Assembly (NCBI GenBank): GCA_018623875.1
Contig: JAAZUZ010000010.1
Location: 1-22,034, forward strand
DNA: 22,034 nucleotides
From: Synechococcus sp. HW_metabat.21
Lineage (GTDB): Bacteria; Cyanobacteriota; Cyanobacteriia; PCC-6307; Cyanobiaceae
Direction: 5' to 3'
The notes under the pieces were generated by a model. The model was not told the origin of the DNA. It was given only the letters and a program-made list of their open reading frames with translations, and made no database searches. The position numbers and the translations under genes are program-made. Of the stretch, positions 5,214-13,237 are shown piece by piece (position 1 is the stretch's first letter; each line of letters begins with the position of its first letter).

Positions 5214-6650
5214 GTGACTGGAACTGGAGCGGCGGTCCGTGTGCGTCTCGCCCCCAGCCCGACTGGAACCCTCCACATCGGCACGGCGAGGACCGCGGTC
5301 TTCAACTGGCTTTTCGCTCGGCACCTCGGTGGCGAATTTCTGCTGCGCATCGAGGACACCGACAAGGAGCGCAGCAAACCCGAATACACCGCGAACATCC
5401 TCGAGGGCCTGCAGTGGCTGGGGATCAACTGGGACGCGGAACCCGTGATCCAGAGCGAGCGAATCGAGGCCCATCGCGCCGCCATTCAGCAGCTGCTGGA
5501 GTCCGGCAAGGCCTACCGCTGCTACGCCACCGAGGCCGAGCTCACCGCCATGCGTGAGCAGCAGGCGGCCGCCAATCGCGCCCCCCGCTACGACAACCGT
5601 CACCGCAACCTGACCCCCGAACAGGAGCAGGCCTTCATCGCCGAAGGACGTGAAGCCACCATTCGCTTCCGCATTGATGACGATGCCGTCATCACCTGGA
5701 ACGACCTGGTCCGTGGTGCTATGCGCTGGTCCGGCAGCGACCTGGGCGGCGACATGGTCATTGCCCGCCGGGCCCCGGCCGATCAGATCGGCGACCCCCT
5801 CTACAACCTCGTGGTGGTCGTGGATGACGCCGCCATGGCCATCAGCCACGTGATCCGCGGCGAAGATCACATCGCCAATACCGCCAAGCAGCTGCTGCTC
5901 TACGCCGCCCTTGGTGCACCGGCCCCTGAATTCGCCCACACCCCCTTGATCCTCAACAAGGAAGGCAAAAAGCTCTCCAAGCGGGATGGAGTCACCTCGG
6001 TCAATGATTTCCGCGACCAGGGCTACACCGCAGAAGCCCTGGCCAACTACATGACCCTGCTGGGCTGGTCCCCGCCGGAGGGCATGGAGGAGCGCTTCAA
6101 CCTCAACGACGCCGCCAAGGTCTTCGGTTTCGATCGGGTCAACAAGGCCGGAGCCCGCTTCGACTGGGACAAACTCAATTGGCTGAACAGCCAGGTCCTG
6201 CATGAACGCAGCCCCGAGGAGCTCCTTGCGGAACTCGACCCCCAATGGCGCGCCCAGGGCTGGAACAACAACGATGCGAGTTGGTTGAAGGAGCTCTGCG
6301 CCCTTCTCGGCCCCTCCCTCGTCACCCTCAAGGACGGCCTCGAGCAGGCTCGCCCCTTCTTTGAGCGGCCTGAGCTGAGTGAAGCGGCCCTCAAGCAACT
6401 CGAGTTAGAGGGTGCCCGTCCAGCCCTGAAGGCCCTGCTCGAGCACCTCCCGGAGGGCCCCCTGAGCACCGAGGCCGCCCAGGAGCTCCTGGGCAAAGCC
6501 GTCGCTGCGGCCGGCGTCAAGAAAGGGCTGCTGATGAAAACCCTGAGGGCCGCCCTACTCGGCAGCCTCCAGGGCCCCGACCTGCTCACCACCTGGCTGC
6601 TGCTCCAGCCCAGCGGCGAGGCCCGAGCTCGTATCGAGCGCAGCCTTTAG
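5214..6650 (+). CDS. gltX: Glutamyl-tRNA synthetase
   Basis: GltX charges tRNA-Glu. In cyanobacteria the enzyme is generally non-discriminating and also misacylates tRNA-Gln for later amidation by GatCAB; Glu-tRNA additionally feeds tetrapyrrole (chlorophyll, phycobilin) synthesis. The class I signatures are HIGT at residues 21-24 (PSPTGTLHIGTARTA) and KLSKR at 253-257, with LLRIEDTD in the active site. No ATG is available at the N-terminus. GTG 5214, with GAGG at 5201-5204, gives 478 residues and MTGTGAAVRVRLAPSPTG; TTG 5199 would add five residues and lacks a ribosome-binding site. The C-terminal anticodon-binding region is complete and ends ARARIERSL. Its last 96 bases are overlapped by the antiporter gene on the other strand, so both C-termini share DNA. 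Confidence 0.95.
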   Translation: MTGTGAAVRVRLAPSPTGTLHIGTARTAVFNWLFARHLGGEFLLRIEDTDKERSKPEYTANILEGLQWLGINWDAEPVIQSERIEAHRAAIQQLLESGKAYRCYATEAELTAMREQQAAANRAPRYDNRHRNLTPEQEQAFIAEGREATIRFRIDDDAVITWNDLVRGAMRWSGSDLGGDMVIARRAPADQIGDPLYNLVVVVDDAAMAISHVIRGEDHIANTAKQLLLYAALGAPAPEFAHTPLILNKEGKKLSKRDGVTSVNDFRDQGYTAEALANYMTLLGWSPPEGMEERFNLNDAAKVFGFDRVNKAGARFDWDKLNWLNSQVLHERSPEELLAELDPQWRAQGWNNNDASWLKELCALLGPSLVTLKDGLEQARPFFERPELSEAALKQLELEGARPALKALLEHLPEGPLSTEAAQELLGKAVAAAGVKKGLLMKTLRAALLGSLQGPDLLTTWLLLQPSGEARARIERSL

Positions 6651-7838
6651 ATCGCTCTCCACCAACCCCAGGCGACGGGCGAGCAGGGGAGCCGAAAGCC
6701 CCTGAACGGCCACCGTGATCAAGATCGTCAGGAACACCAGGCCCTTGAGCGTGCCGCCGCCTGTGATGCCAGCAGCGTCCAATTTCAAGGCAAATAGGCT
6801 GGCCACCGCCGCCGTGACGATGCCCCGCGGCGCGACCCAGCTGAGCATCAATTTGTCGCCCCAGCTCAGGCCCGGCAGCCCCACGGAGCCGGCTTGAACC
6901 ACCAACCAGCGGAACAGCATCAAGGCGGCCACGCAACTCACGCCGCCCCAACCCAACGGCGATAGCTCGCCCCAGGACAGATCCGCCGCCAACAGGGGGA
7001 AGAGCACCGTGATGGCCAACTGCGCCAGGTGGGCGATCAGCGCATCCAGGCTGCTCGCCTCCTCCTTCAGGCCCAGGCCGACGACAACCCCAGCGGAGAC
7101 CGCCGCCGGCAGACCGGCCTCCGGCAGCAGCAGCTGGGTGCCGCTCACCAAGAGAAAGAGCACCCCCAAGCTCAGCTGCAACTTCAGGCCCTCGGCCTCC
7201 CGCGGCAGCCGCTCCAGCACCAACACCAGCAGCCAGCCGGACAGGCTGCCGATCAACACTCCGCCGCCCAAGCGCAGCAGCAAGAGCGGCAGGACCTGAT
7301 CCCACTGGGAGAGATCACCCAAGGCCAACTGCAACAGCAGCAGCGCAAGCACCGCCCCCACCGGCTCCAGGATCAACCCCTCCGCCTCCAGGACCGTGGA
7401 AAGCCGCGGCACCAGGCGCATCTGCTGCACGAGGGGCGTGATCACCGTGGGGCCGGTTCCCAAGGCGATCGCACCAAAGACCCAAGCCAACGGCCAGGGC
7501 AACCCCGCCAACTCATGGGCCAGGAGCGCGCCGCCCGCGAGACCGAGCAGACCACGGGTGAACACCAACTGCAGGACCGTCCGCTGCAGGTCTCGACCGG
7601 CCAGACGCAAATTCAAGCCGCCATCGAAGAGCACCAGGCTGACCAGCAGCCCCACCAGGGACTCCAGACCACCTCCGAGAGCTTCGGGTTGCACCCAATC
7701 GAGGCCGGCATCGCCGATCAAGAGACCCGACGCCAACAGCACCACCACCGCAGGCCAACCGCTCAGATGGGCGAGCAACCGCGCGAGGGCACCGGCAAAG
7801 AAGGCAAAGCCCCAGATCAGCTCAGAGGTCATCGTCAT
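6555..7838 (-). CDS. CPA-type cation (Na+ or K+)/proton antiporter
   Basis: This is a polytopic inner-membrane protein of 427 residues with roughly 11-12 hydrophobic segments, starting with the N-terminal WGFAFFAGALARLLAHLSG region. It carries landmarks of the NhaP-like antiporter fold: FDGGLNL (71-77), the unwound-helix motif GTGPTVITPL (127-136), EAEGLILEPVGAVLA (151-165) and WVAPRGIVTAAV in the C-terminal half. Glu158 stands where related transporters have Asp (IDPIGA or NDG). There is no cytoplasmic TrkA/USP domain, only a short tail. ATG 7838 and ATG 7832 are both possible starts, and both lie inside the 3' end of the 83-aa gene, suggesting translational coupling. The last 31 codons overlap gltX antisense. 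Substrate ion and direction cannot be decided from sequence. Confidence 0.9.
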   Translation of the reverse strand: MTMTSELIWGFAFFAGALARLLAHLSGWPAVVVLLASGLLIGDAGLDWVQPEALGGGLESLVGLLVSLVLFDGGLNLRLAGRDLQRTVLQLVFTRGLLGLAGGALLAHELAGLPWPLAWVFGAIALGTGPTVITPLVQQMRLVPRLSTVLEAEGLILEPVGAVLALLLLQLALGDLSQWDQVLPLLLLRLGGGVLIGSLSGWLLVLVLERLPREAEGLKLQLSLGVLFLLVSGTQLLLPEAGLPAAVSAGVVVGLGLKEEASSLDALIAHLAQLAITVLFPLLAADLSWGELSPLGWGGVSCVAALMLFRWLVVQAGSVGLPGLSWGDKLMLSWVAPRGIVTAAVASLFALKLDAAGITGGGTLKGLVFLTILITVAVQGLSAPLLARRLGLVESDLKAALDTSSGLAAGLEQQPGGEQVGALEAAE

Positions 7839-8073
7839 CGAGGGCGCCGAAGATCGGCTCCACTCGGATGCCTTTCACAGCACTGGGGCGCACCACCAGA
7901 TATTCCCCGGGGAGCTCCGTGATCGGGACGTTGACAAAGGCATCCGCTGGTCCGGCGTTCAGCACGGTTCCGTACCACTGCTGAAAGGCATCCAGGCTGG
8001 GGAAGTGGACCACTTGCTCATGCCCCCCCGACAACAGCAGATGGATCGCGTAGCGGCTGGGGGTGCGGGTCAT
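7822..8073 (-). CDS. Hypothetical protein, 83 aa, with acidic C-terminus
   Basis: The protein begins MTRTPSRYAIHLLLSGGHEQ and ends GALDDDDL. I recognise the pattern as a small conserved cyanobacterial protein without a named function. It looks like a compact alpha/beta domain: strand IHLLLSGG, helix SLDAFQQWYGTVL, strands AFVNVPI and EYLVVRP, then a loop to the four-Asp tail. Cysteines, a signal peptide and membrane segments are absent. ATG 8073 overlaps the TGA of the DUF1643 gene as ATGA, and its own 3' end contains both candidate starts of the antiporter. This double overlap is the main support for the gene and implies coupled translation of all three. Confidence 0.82.
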   Translation of the reverse strand: MTRTPSRYAIHLLLSGGHEQVVHFPSLDAFQQWYGTVLNAGPADAFVNVPITELPGEYLVVRPSAVKGIRVEPIFGALDDDDL

Positions 8074-8582
8074 CGGAGGGCGAAACCAGACCGAAGCTCC
8101 TCCCCAGAATGGGGCAAACGCAGCGGCCGCGCAGCCTTCGCGGCATAGAGCGGATGGCGGGGCTGGCCACTCGCGGTCAGCCCCAGGGCCAACAGCGGCA
8201 GATCCTGTTGGAGCAAGACGGGCAAGACCGCCTGATCGCGGCCCCGCCAATGCCCGCCATTGCCCCAGCCAAGCCAGACCGCCGAACCAGGCAAGCGAGC
8301 CAGGTGAGCCAGGCGCCGCCGCAGCCAGGGATCGGTCTGCGAACCGATGGGGTCGGCACTGCGCCGCAGCACGGCCGGACTGGGGGAGATGCGTGAAAAC
8401 AGATTCAGCACCTCCAGCGCCCCAAAGCCCCAGGACTGGGCAAAGCCCAGCAACCGCCGCAGGGTCGGGTCGTCCCGCTGGCCATCGGCCCGGGAGGGAT
8501 TCAGGCCAATGAACAGCAGCCGCGGAGCCTCTCGTTGCCACTGCCGCTCGAGCCACCAGCGATAACGGCCGCAGGAGCTCAA
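8070..8582 (-). CDS. DUF1643 family protein
   Basis: The 170-residue protein carries the DUF1643 hallmarks: LLFIGLNPSRAD with RDDPTLRRLLGFAQSWGFG after it, then LEVLNLFSRISPSP and a later WLGWGNGG strand. The family is widespread in bacteria and has no established activity. Its conserved Asn-Pro-Ser and Asp-Asp-Pro-Thr motifs suggest a ligand pocket. The start is set at TTG 8582 (MSSCGRYRWW) because no ATG or GTG precedes the conserved region; the frame continues upstream, but that part is antisense to polA and looks spurious. The TGA at 8072-8070 overlaps the ATG of the 83-aa gene. It is first in a three-gene minus-strand operon with a cation/proton antiporter and is divergent from polA across 51 bases. 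Confidence 0.85.
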   Translation of the reverse strand: MSSCGRYRWWLERQWQREAPRLLFIGLNPSRADGQRDDPTLRRLLGFAQSWGFGALEVLNLFSRISPSPAVLRRSADPIGSQTDPWLRRRLAHLARLPGSAVWLGWGNGGHWRGRDQAVLPVLLQQDLPLLALGLTASGQPRHPLYAAKAARPLRLPHSGEELRSGFALR

Positions 8583-8633
8583 AGCAGCCCGGCCCCTTCT
8601 GCCAGGCTGGGCCCACTCGATTTCCAGGGCGTT

Positions 8634-11567
8634 TTGACCGGCGGCACCACCCTCAAACCCCTGCTGCTGCTGGTGGATGGCCACTCCCTGGCCTTCCGCA
8701 GCTTCTACGCCTTCAGCAAAGGGGGTGAAGGGGGACTCAGCACCAAAGAGGGGATCCCCACCTCGGTCACCTATGGCTTCCTCAAGGCCCTGCTGGACAA
8801 CTGCAAAGGCCTGACCCCCCAGGGGGTGGTGATCGCCTTTGACACGGCTGAACCCACCTTCCGCCATGAAGCTGACGAGGCCTACAAAGCCCATCGTGAC
8901 GCAGCCCCCGAACACTTCTTCCAGGACCTCGGGAACCTGCAGCAGATCCTTCAGCAGTCCCTGGACATCCCCCTCTGCATGGCTCCCGGCTACGAAGCCG
9001 ACGATGTTCTCGGGACCCTGGCCAACCGGGCGGCCAACGACGGCTGGCGGGTGCGCATCCTCTCGGGCGACCGCGATCTCTTCCAGCTCGTGGACGACGA
9101 GCGTGACATCGCCGTGCTCTACATGGGTGGCGGTCCCTACGCCAAGAGCAGCGGCCCCCTCGAGATTCGCCGCGAGGGCGTCGTCGCCAAGTTGGGGGTC
9201 ACCCCGGAAGAGGTCGTCGATCTCAAAGCTCTCACGGGGGACAGCAGCGACAACATCCCTGGCGTGAAGGGGGTCGGCCCGAAGACCGCCATCAACCTGC
9301 TCAATGCCCACGGCGATCTCGACGGGATCTATGCCGCCCTGGAGCAGCTCGAAGCCGCTGGCCCCAAGGCCAAAGATCCCAAGGGAGCACTGAAGGGGGC
9401 GCTGCTCGGCAAGCTCAGCTCGGACCGGGAGAACGCCTACCGCTCGCGGATGCTCGCCGAGATCCTGGTGGACATCCCGCTCCCCAGCGACCCGCGTCTT
9501 CCCCTAGGCGCCGTCAACAGCGACTCCCTCGCCGAAAGCCTCGAGGAGCTGGAGCTCTTCAGCCTGCGTCGCCAGGTGAACAGCTTCGCCACGGTCTTCT
9601 CCAGCGAGCCCCCAACGCCAGCCGCTGAACCAGCCGCGCCAGCCGAAGCCCCATCCGAACCCGAAGCCAGCGAGGACACGGCCAGCGACACACCGGCCCT
9701 CGAGCCCCAACTGATCACCAGCACCGAGGCCCTTGAGGCCTTGGTGGAGCGCCTGCTGGCCTGCACCGACCCACTGAGCCCGGTGGCCGTCGACACCGAA
9801 ACCACCAGCCTGAATCCCTTCCAAGCTGAACTCGTCGGTCTGGGCGTCTGCTGGGGCCCGGGCCTCAGCGACCTCGCCTACATCCCCCTGGGCCATCAGG
9901 CCGAACTGAGCGATCCGCCCCAACTGCCCCTCGATCAGGTGCTGGGGGCCATGGCCCCCTGGCTGGGCAGCAGCGCGCACCCCAAGACGCTGCAGAACGC
10001 CAAGTACGACCGGCTGATCCTGTTGCGCCATGGCCTGCCCTTGGCCGGGGTGGTGATGGACACCCTGCTGGCGGACTACCTGCGGGACGCCAACGCCAAG
10101 CACGGGCTCGAGCTCCTCGCCCAGCGCAACTTCGGCTTCCTCCCCACCAGCTACAGCGAACTGGTGCCCAAGGGGGCCAACTTCTCGGCGGTCCCCATGG
10201 CCCAAGCCGCCCTCTACTGCGGCATGGATGTCCATGTCACCCACCGGCTCACCCCCCTGCTGCGGGGACAACTGGAGGTCCTGGGCGACGCCCTGCCAAA
10301 ACTGCTCGATCAGGTGGAGCTGCCCCTCGAGCCCGTGCTGGCCCAGATGGAAGCCACCGGGATTCGGATTGACACCGACTACCTCGGCAGCCTCAGCAGC
10401 GAACTCAAGGCCACCCTCGAGCGCTTGGAGACAGAGGCCAAGGAGGCCGCCGGCACCGAGTTCAACCTGGCCTCACCGAAGCAACTCGGGGAACTGCTCT
10501 TCGACACCCTCGGGCTCGATCGCAAAAAATCCCGCAAGACCAAGACCGGCTGGAGCACCGATGCGACCGTGCTCGAGAAGCTCGAGGACGCCCACCCGGT
10601 GGTGCCCCTGGTGCTCGAGCACCGCACCTTGAGCAAGCTCAAGAGCACCTACGTCGATGCCCTGCCGGCCCTGATGGAGCCAGAAACCGGCCGGGTCCAT
10701 ACGGACTTCAACCAAGCCGTGACCGCCACCGGACGGCTCTCCAGCAGCAACCCCAACCTGCAGAACATTCCCGTTCGCACGGAGTTCTCCCGCCGCATTC
10801 GCAAAGCCTTCCTGCCCGAGGCCGGTTGGACCCTGATCAGCGCCGATTACTCCCAGATCGAACTGCGGATCCTGGCCCACCTCTCCGGCGAGGAGGTGCT
10901 CGTTCAGGCCTACCAAAACGGTGATGACGTCCACGCCCTGACCGCCCGACTGCTGTTCGACAAAGACGAGGTCAGCAGCGACGAGCGCCGCCTCGGCAAA
11001 ACGATCAACTTCGGGGTGATCTACGGGATGGGCGTTCAGCGCTTCGCCCGGGAGACCGGCGTCAGCCAGGCCGAAGCCAAGGAATTCCTCAGCAAGTACA
11101 AGCAGCGCTACCCCAAGGTCTTCGCCTTCCTCGAACTGCAGGAGCGCCTCGCCCTCAGCCGCGGCTACGTCGAGACGATCCTGGGGCGCCGCCGCCCCTT
11201 TGCCTTCGACCCCAGCGGCCTGGGCCGTCACCTGGGCAAGGACCCACTGGAGATCGAGCTGGATGTGGCCCGCCGCGGCGGCATGGAGGCCCAGCAGCTG
11301 CGGGCCGCCGCCAACGCCCCCATCCAGGGCTCCAGCGCCGACATCATCAAGTTGGCCATGGTCCAACTGCAGCAACGGCTCAGCGAGAGCGGCCTACCGG
11401 CGCGCCTGCTGCTGCAGGTCCATGACGAACTGGTGCTCGAGGCGGCACCGGACGCCCTGGAGGCCGTGCTCAACCTCACGCGTGAAACCATGGAGCGCGC
11501 GGTGACCCTGTCTGTGCCCCTGGTGGTGGAGACCGGCGTTGGCCCCAACTGGATGGAAGCGAAATGA
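8634..11567 (+). CDS. polA: DNA polymerase I
   Basis: PolA removes RNA primers and fills gaps in replication and repair. The 977-residue protein has all three domains. The N-terminal 5'-3' exonuclease has LVDGHSLAFRSFYA, SGDRDLFQL and GDSSDNIPGVKGVG. The 3'-5' exonuclease of DEDDy type has intact Asp387/Glu389 (VDTETT), Asp459 (NAKYD) and Tyr528/Asp532 (YCGMD), so proofreading is probably active. The family A polymerase has motif A Asp738 (DYSQIELR), motif B (KTINFGVIYGMG, Phe793 at the dNTP-discriminating site) and motif C His930-Asp931-Glu932. A Pro/Ala/Glu-rich linker (about 325-365) joins the exonuclease domains. The start TTG 8634 follows AGGG at 8626-8629 and puts the protein just before KPLLLLVDG; upstream extension to 8535 would overlap the DUF1643 gene. 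The stop overlaps the cysS start as ATGA. Confidence 0.95.
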   Translation: MTGGTTLKPLLLLVDGHSLAFRSFYAFSKGGEGGLSTKEGIPTSVTYGFLKALLDNCKGLTPQGVVIAFDTAEPTFRHEADEAYKAHRDAAPEHFFQDLGNLQQILQQSLDIPLCMAPGYEADDVLGTLANRAANDGWRVRILSGDRDLFQLVDDERDIAVLYMGGGPYAKSSGPLEIRREGVVAKLGVTPEEVVDLKALTGDSSDNIPGVKGVGPKTAINLLNAHGDLDGIYAALEQLEAAGPKAKDPKGALKGALLGKLSSDRENAYRSRMLAEILVDIPLPSDPRLPLGAVNSDSLAESLEELELFSLRRQVNSFATVFSSEPPTPAAEPAAPAEAPSEPEASEDTASDTPALEPQLITSTEALEALVERLLACTDPLSPVAVDTETTSLNPFQAELVGLGVCWGPGLSDLAYIPLGHQAELSDPPQLPLDQVLGAMAPWLGSSAHPKTLQNAKYDRLILLRHGLPLAGVVMDTLLADYLRDANAKHGLELLAQRNFGFLPTSYSELVPKGANFSAVPMAQAALYCGMDVHVTHRLTPLLRGQLEVLGDALPKLLDQVELPLEPVLAQMEATGIRIDTDYLGSLSSELKATLERLETEAKEAAGTEFNLASPKQLGELLFDTLGLDRKKSRKTKTGWSTDATVLEKLEDAHPVVPLVLEHRTLSKLKSTYVDALPALMEPETGRVHTDFNQAVTATGRLSSSNPNLQNIPVRTEFSRRIRKAFLPEAGWTLISADYSQIELRILAHLSGEEVLVQAYQNGDDVHALTARLLFDKDEVSSDERRLGKTINFGVIYGMGVQRFARETGVSQAEAKEFLSKYKQRYPKVFAFLELQERLALSRGYVETILGRRRPFAFDPSGLGRHLGKDPLEIELDVARRGGMEAQQLRAAANAPIQGSSADIIKLAMVQLQQRLSESGLPARLLLQVHDELVLEAAPDALEAVLNLTRETMERAVTLSVPLVVETGVGPNWMEAK

Positions 11568-12994
11568 CCCTGCGGCTCACCAACACCCTCACCCGCCGCG
11601 TCGAGGAGTTCACGCCGATCGAGCCCGGCAAGGTCAGCATCTACTGCTGTGGGGTCACCGTCTACGACCTCTGCCACCTGGGCCACGCCCGCAGCTACAT
11701 CGCCTGGGATGTCCTGCGCCGCCACCTGCGCTGGAGCGGCTACGCCGTGACCTTCGTGCAGAACTACACCGACATCGACGACAAGATCCTGAACCGCGCC
11801 AGCGAGGAGGGAAGCTCGATGGACGCGGTGAGCGAGCGCAACATCGAGGCCTTCGTCGCCGATATGGGGCGTCTCAACATCCTTCCGGCGGATCGGATGC
11901 CGAGGGCCACCCGCAGCCTCGATGCCATTCGCACCCTGATCAGTGAGCTGGAGGCCAAGGGGGCCGCGTACTCCGCCGATGGGGACGTCTACTTCGCCGT
12001 GATGAAGCACGCCGGCTACGGCAAGCTCAGCGGCCGCGATCTCGAGCAGCAGCAGGACAACGCCGCCGGTCGGGTGGCCACTGCGGAAGAAGCCCGCAAG
12101 CAACATCCCTTTGACTTCGCCCTCTGGAAGGGCGCAAAACCCGGCGAAACCAGCTTCCCCTCCCCCTGGGGCCAGGGGCGCCCGGGCTGGCACATCGAGT
12201 GCTCAGCGATGGTGCGCGAGGAGCTCGGCGACACCATCGACATCCACCTCGGCGGTGCGGATCTGGTCTTCCCCCACCACGAGAACGAGATCGCCCAATC
12301 GGAAGCCGCCACCGGCAAGGAGCTGGCCCACTACTGGCTCCACAACGGCATGGTCAATGTCGGCGGCCAGAAGATGTCGAAATCCCTTGGCAACTTCACG
12401 ACGATCCGGGCCCTGCTGGATTCCGGGGTCTCACCGATGACCCTGCGCCTCTTCACCCTGCAGGCCCACTACCGCAAACCGTTGGACTTCACCGCGGAGG
12501 CCCTCGAGGCGGCGGCCACCGGCTGGAAGGGACTCAATGCCGCCCTCGGGCTCGCCGCTGTTGGCACCGCGAACCCCGAGTGGCCTGCCGCCCTCGCGGA
12601 CGCCCGCACGCGCTTCGCGGCCGCCATGGACGATGACCTCAACACCTCCGCCGCCCTAGCAGTGCTCTTTGAGCTCGCCAAACCGCTGCGAGGCCTGGCC
12701 AACCGGATCGAGCGCGGGGATGACAGCGCCAGCGACGAGCTGCAGCAGGACGGCCATCAACAACAACTGGCCCTGCTGCTGGAGCTCGCCGAGGTCGTGG
12801 GCCTCAAGCACGAGGCCCAGGCGAGTGCGGATGGTCTTGATGACGCCGCCATCGAAGCGCAGATTGAAGCCCGTAAAGCCGCCAAGGCGGCCAAGGACTT
12901 CGCCGCCGCGGATCGGATTCGCGACGAGCTCAAAGCCCAGGGGATCGAGCTCATCGACAAACCCGGTGGGCTGACCGAGTGGCTGCGGAGCTGA
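11564..12994 (+). CDS. cysS: Cysteinyl-tRNA synthetase
   Basis: This class I synthetase charges tRNA-Cys. The 476-residue protein has HLGH at residues 38-41 and KMSKS at 270-274. It also has the structural/catalytic zinc ligands Cys28 (YCCGVTVYD), Cys213 (HIECSAM), His238 and Glu242 (FPHHENEIAQSEA). The C-terminal helical and anticodon-binding region is complete (AADRIRDELKAQGIELIDKPGG). The ATG overlaps the polA stop as ATGA, with GGAA as a weak ribosome-binding site, so cysS is translationally coupled to polA. This pairing has no obvious metabolic logic. The TGA stop lies only four bases from the stop of the convergent 71-aa gene. Confidence 0.97.
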   Translation: MTLRLTNTLTRRVEEFTPIEPGKVSIYCCGVTVYDLCHLGHARSYIAWDVLRRHLRWSGYAVTFVQNYTDIDDKILNRASEEGSSMDAVSERNIEAFVADMGRLNILPADRMPRATRSLDAIRTLISELEAKGAAYSADGDVYFAVMKHAGYGKLSGRDLEQQQDNAAGRVATAEEARKQHPFDFALWKGAKPGETSFPSPWGQGRPGWHIECSAMVREELGDTIDIHLGGADLVFPHHENEIAQSEAATGKELAHYWLHNGMVNVGGQKMSKSLGNFTTIRALLDSGVSPMTLRLFTLQAHYRKPLDFTAEALEAAATGWKGLNAALGLAAVGTANPEWPAALADARTRFAAAMDDDLNTSAALAVLFELAKPLRGLANRIERGDDSASDELQQDGHQQQLALLLELAEVVGLKHEAQASADGLDDAAIEAQIEARKAAKAAKDFAAADRIRDELKAQGIELIDKPGGLTEWLRS

Positions 12995-12998
12995 CGCC

Positions 12999-13214
12999 TT
13001 AACCCTTGGGCGCCTGCTGATCGCGCATCATCGTTTCGATCTTGCGGATCCGGATGGCAGTGGTGCTCCAGACCTCCTTTTGAAAGCCGGGCTCGCACTC
13101 TTCGACAAGGGTCTCGATTGGCTCGCCCCGCTCAAAGGCCTCCCACAGCTGACGCTCCAACTTCGCCCGCTCGATGAAGTTGAAGCGCTGAAGCCACTGG
13201 GGACCGATGGCCAT
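12999..13214 (-). CDS. Hypothetical protein, 71 aa, highly charged helical
   Basis: ATG 13214 opens MAIGPQWLQRFNFIERAKLE and the protein ends MMRDQQAPKG. I know no domain name for it. It is rich in Arg, Glu, Lys and aromatic residues and is predicted from its periodicity to be almost all helix (ERAKLERQLWEAFERG, then VEECEPGFQKEVWSTTAIRI). One cysteine is present and no membrane segment is seen. The longer frame to 13565 is antisense to the symporter gene's coding logic and is rejected. It lies 23 bases after the NSS symporter stop on the same strand, as the last gene of that run, and four bases from the convergent cysS stop. Confidence 0.75.
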   Translation of the reverse strand: MAIGPQWLQRFNFIERAKLERQLWEAFERGEPIETLVEECEPGFQKEVWSTTAIRIRKIETMMRDQQAPKG

Positions 13215-13237
13215 GGAACGAGAAAAGCTCCGCTTAG

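Noticed and set aside
5205..6398. 397-aa minus-strand open frame
   Set aside because: It is Val/Gly-rich antisense translation of gltX with no recognisable motif.
7029..7922. 297-aa plus-strand Gln-rich open frame
   Set aside because: It is antisense to the antiporter; the Gln richness comes from reading Leu codons (CTG) backwards.
8583..9311. Upstream extension of the DUF1643 frame to 9311
   Set aside because: It is antisense to the polA exonuclease domain with no family match; the DUF1643 domain begins after 8582.
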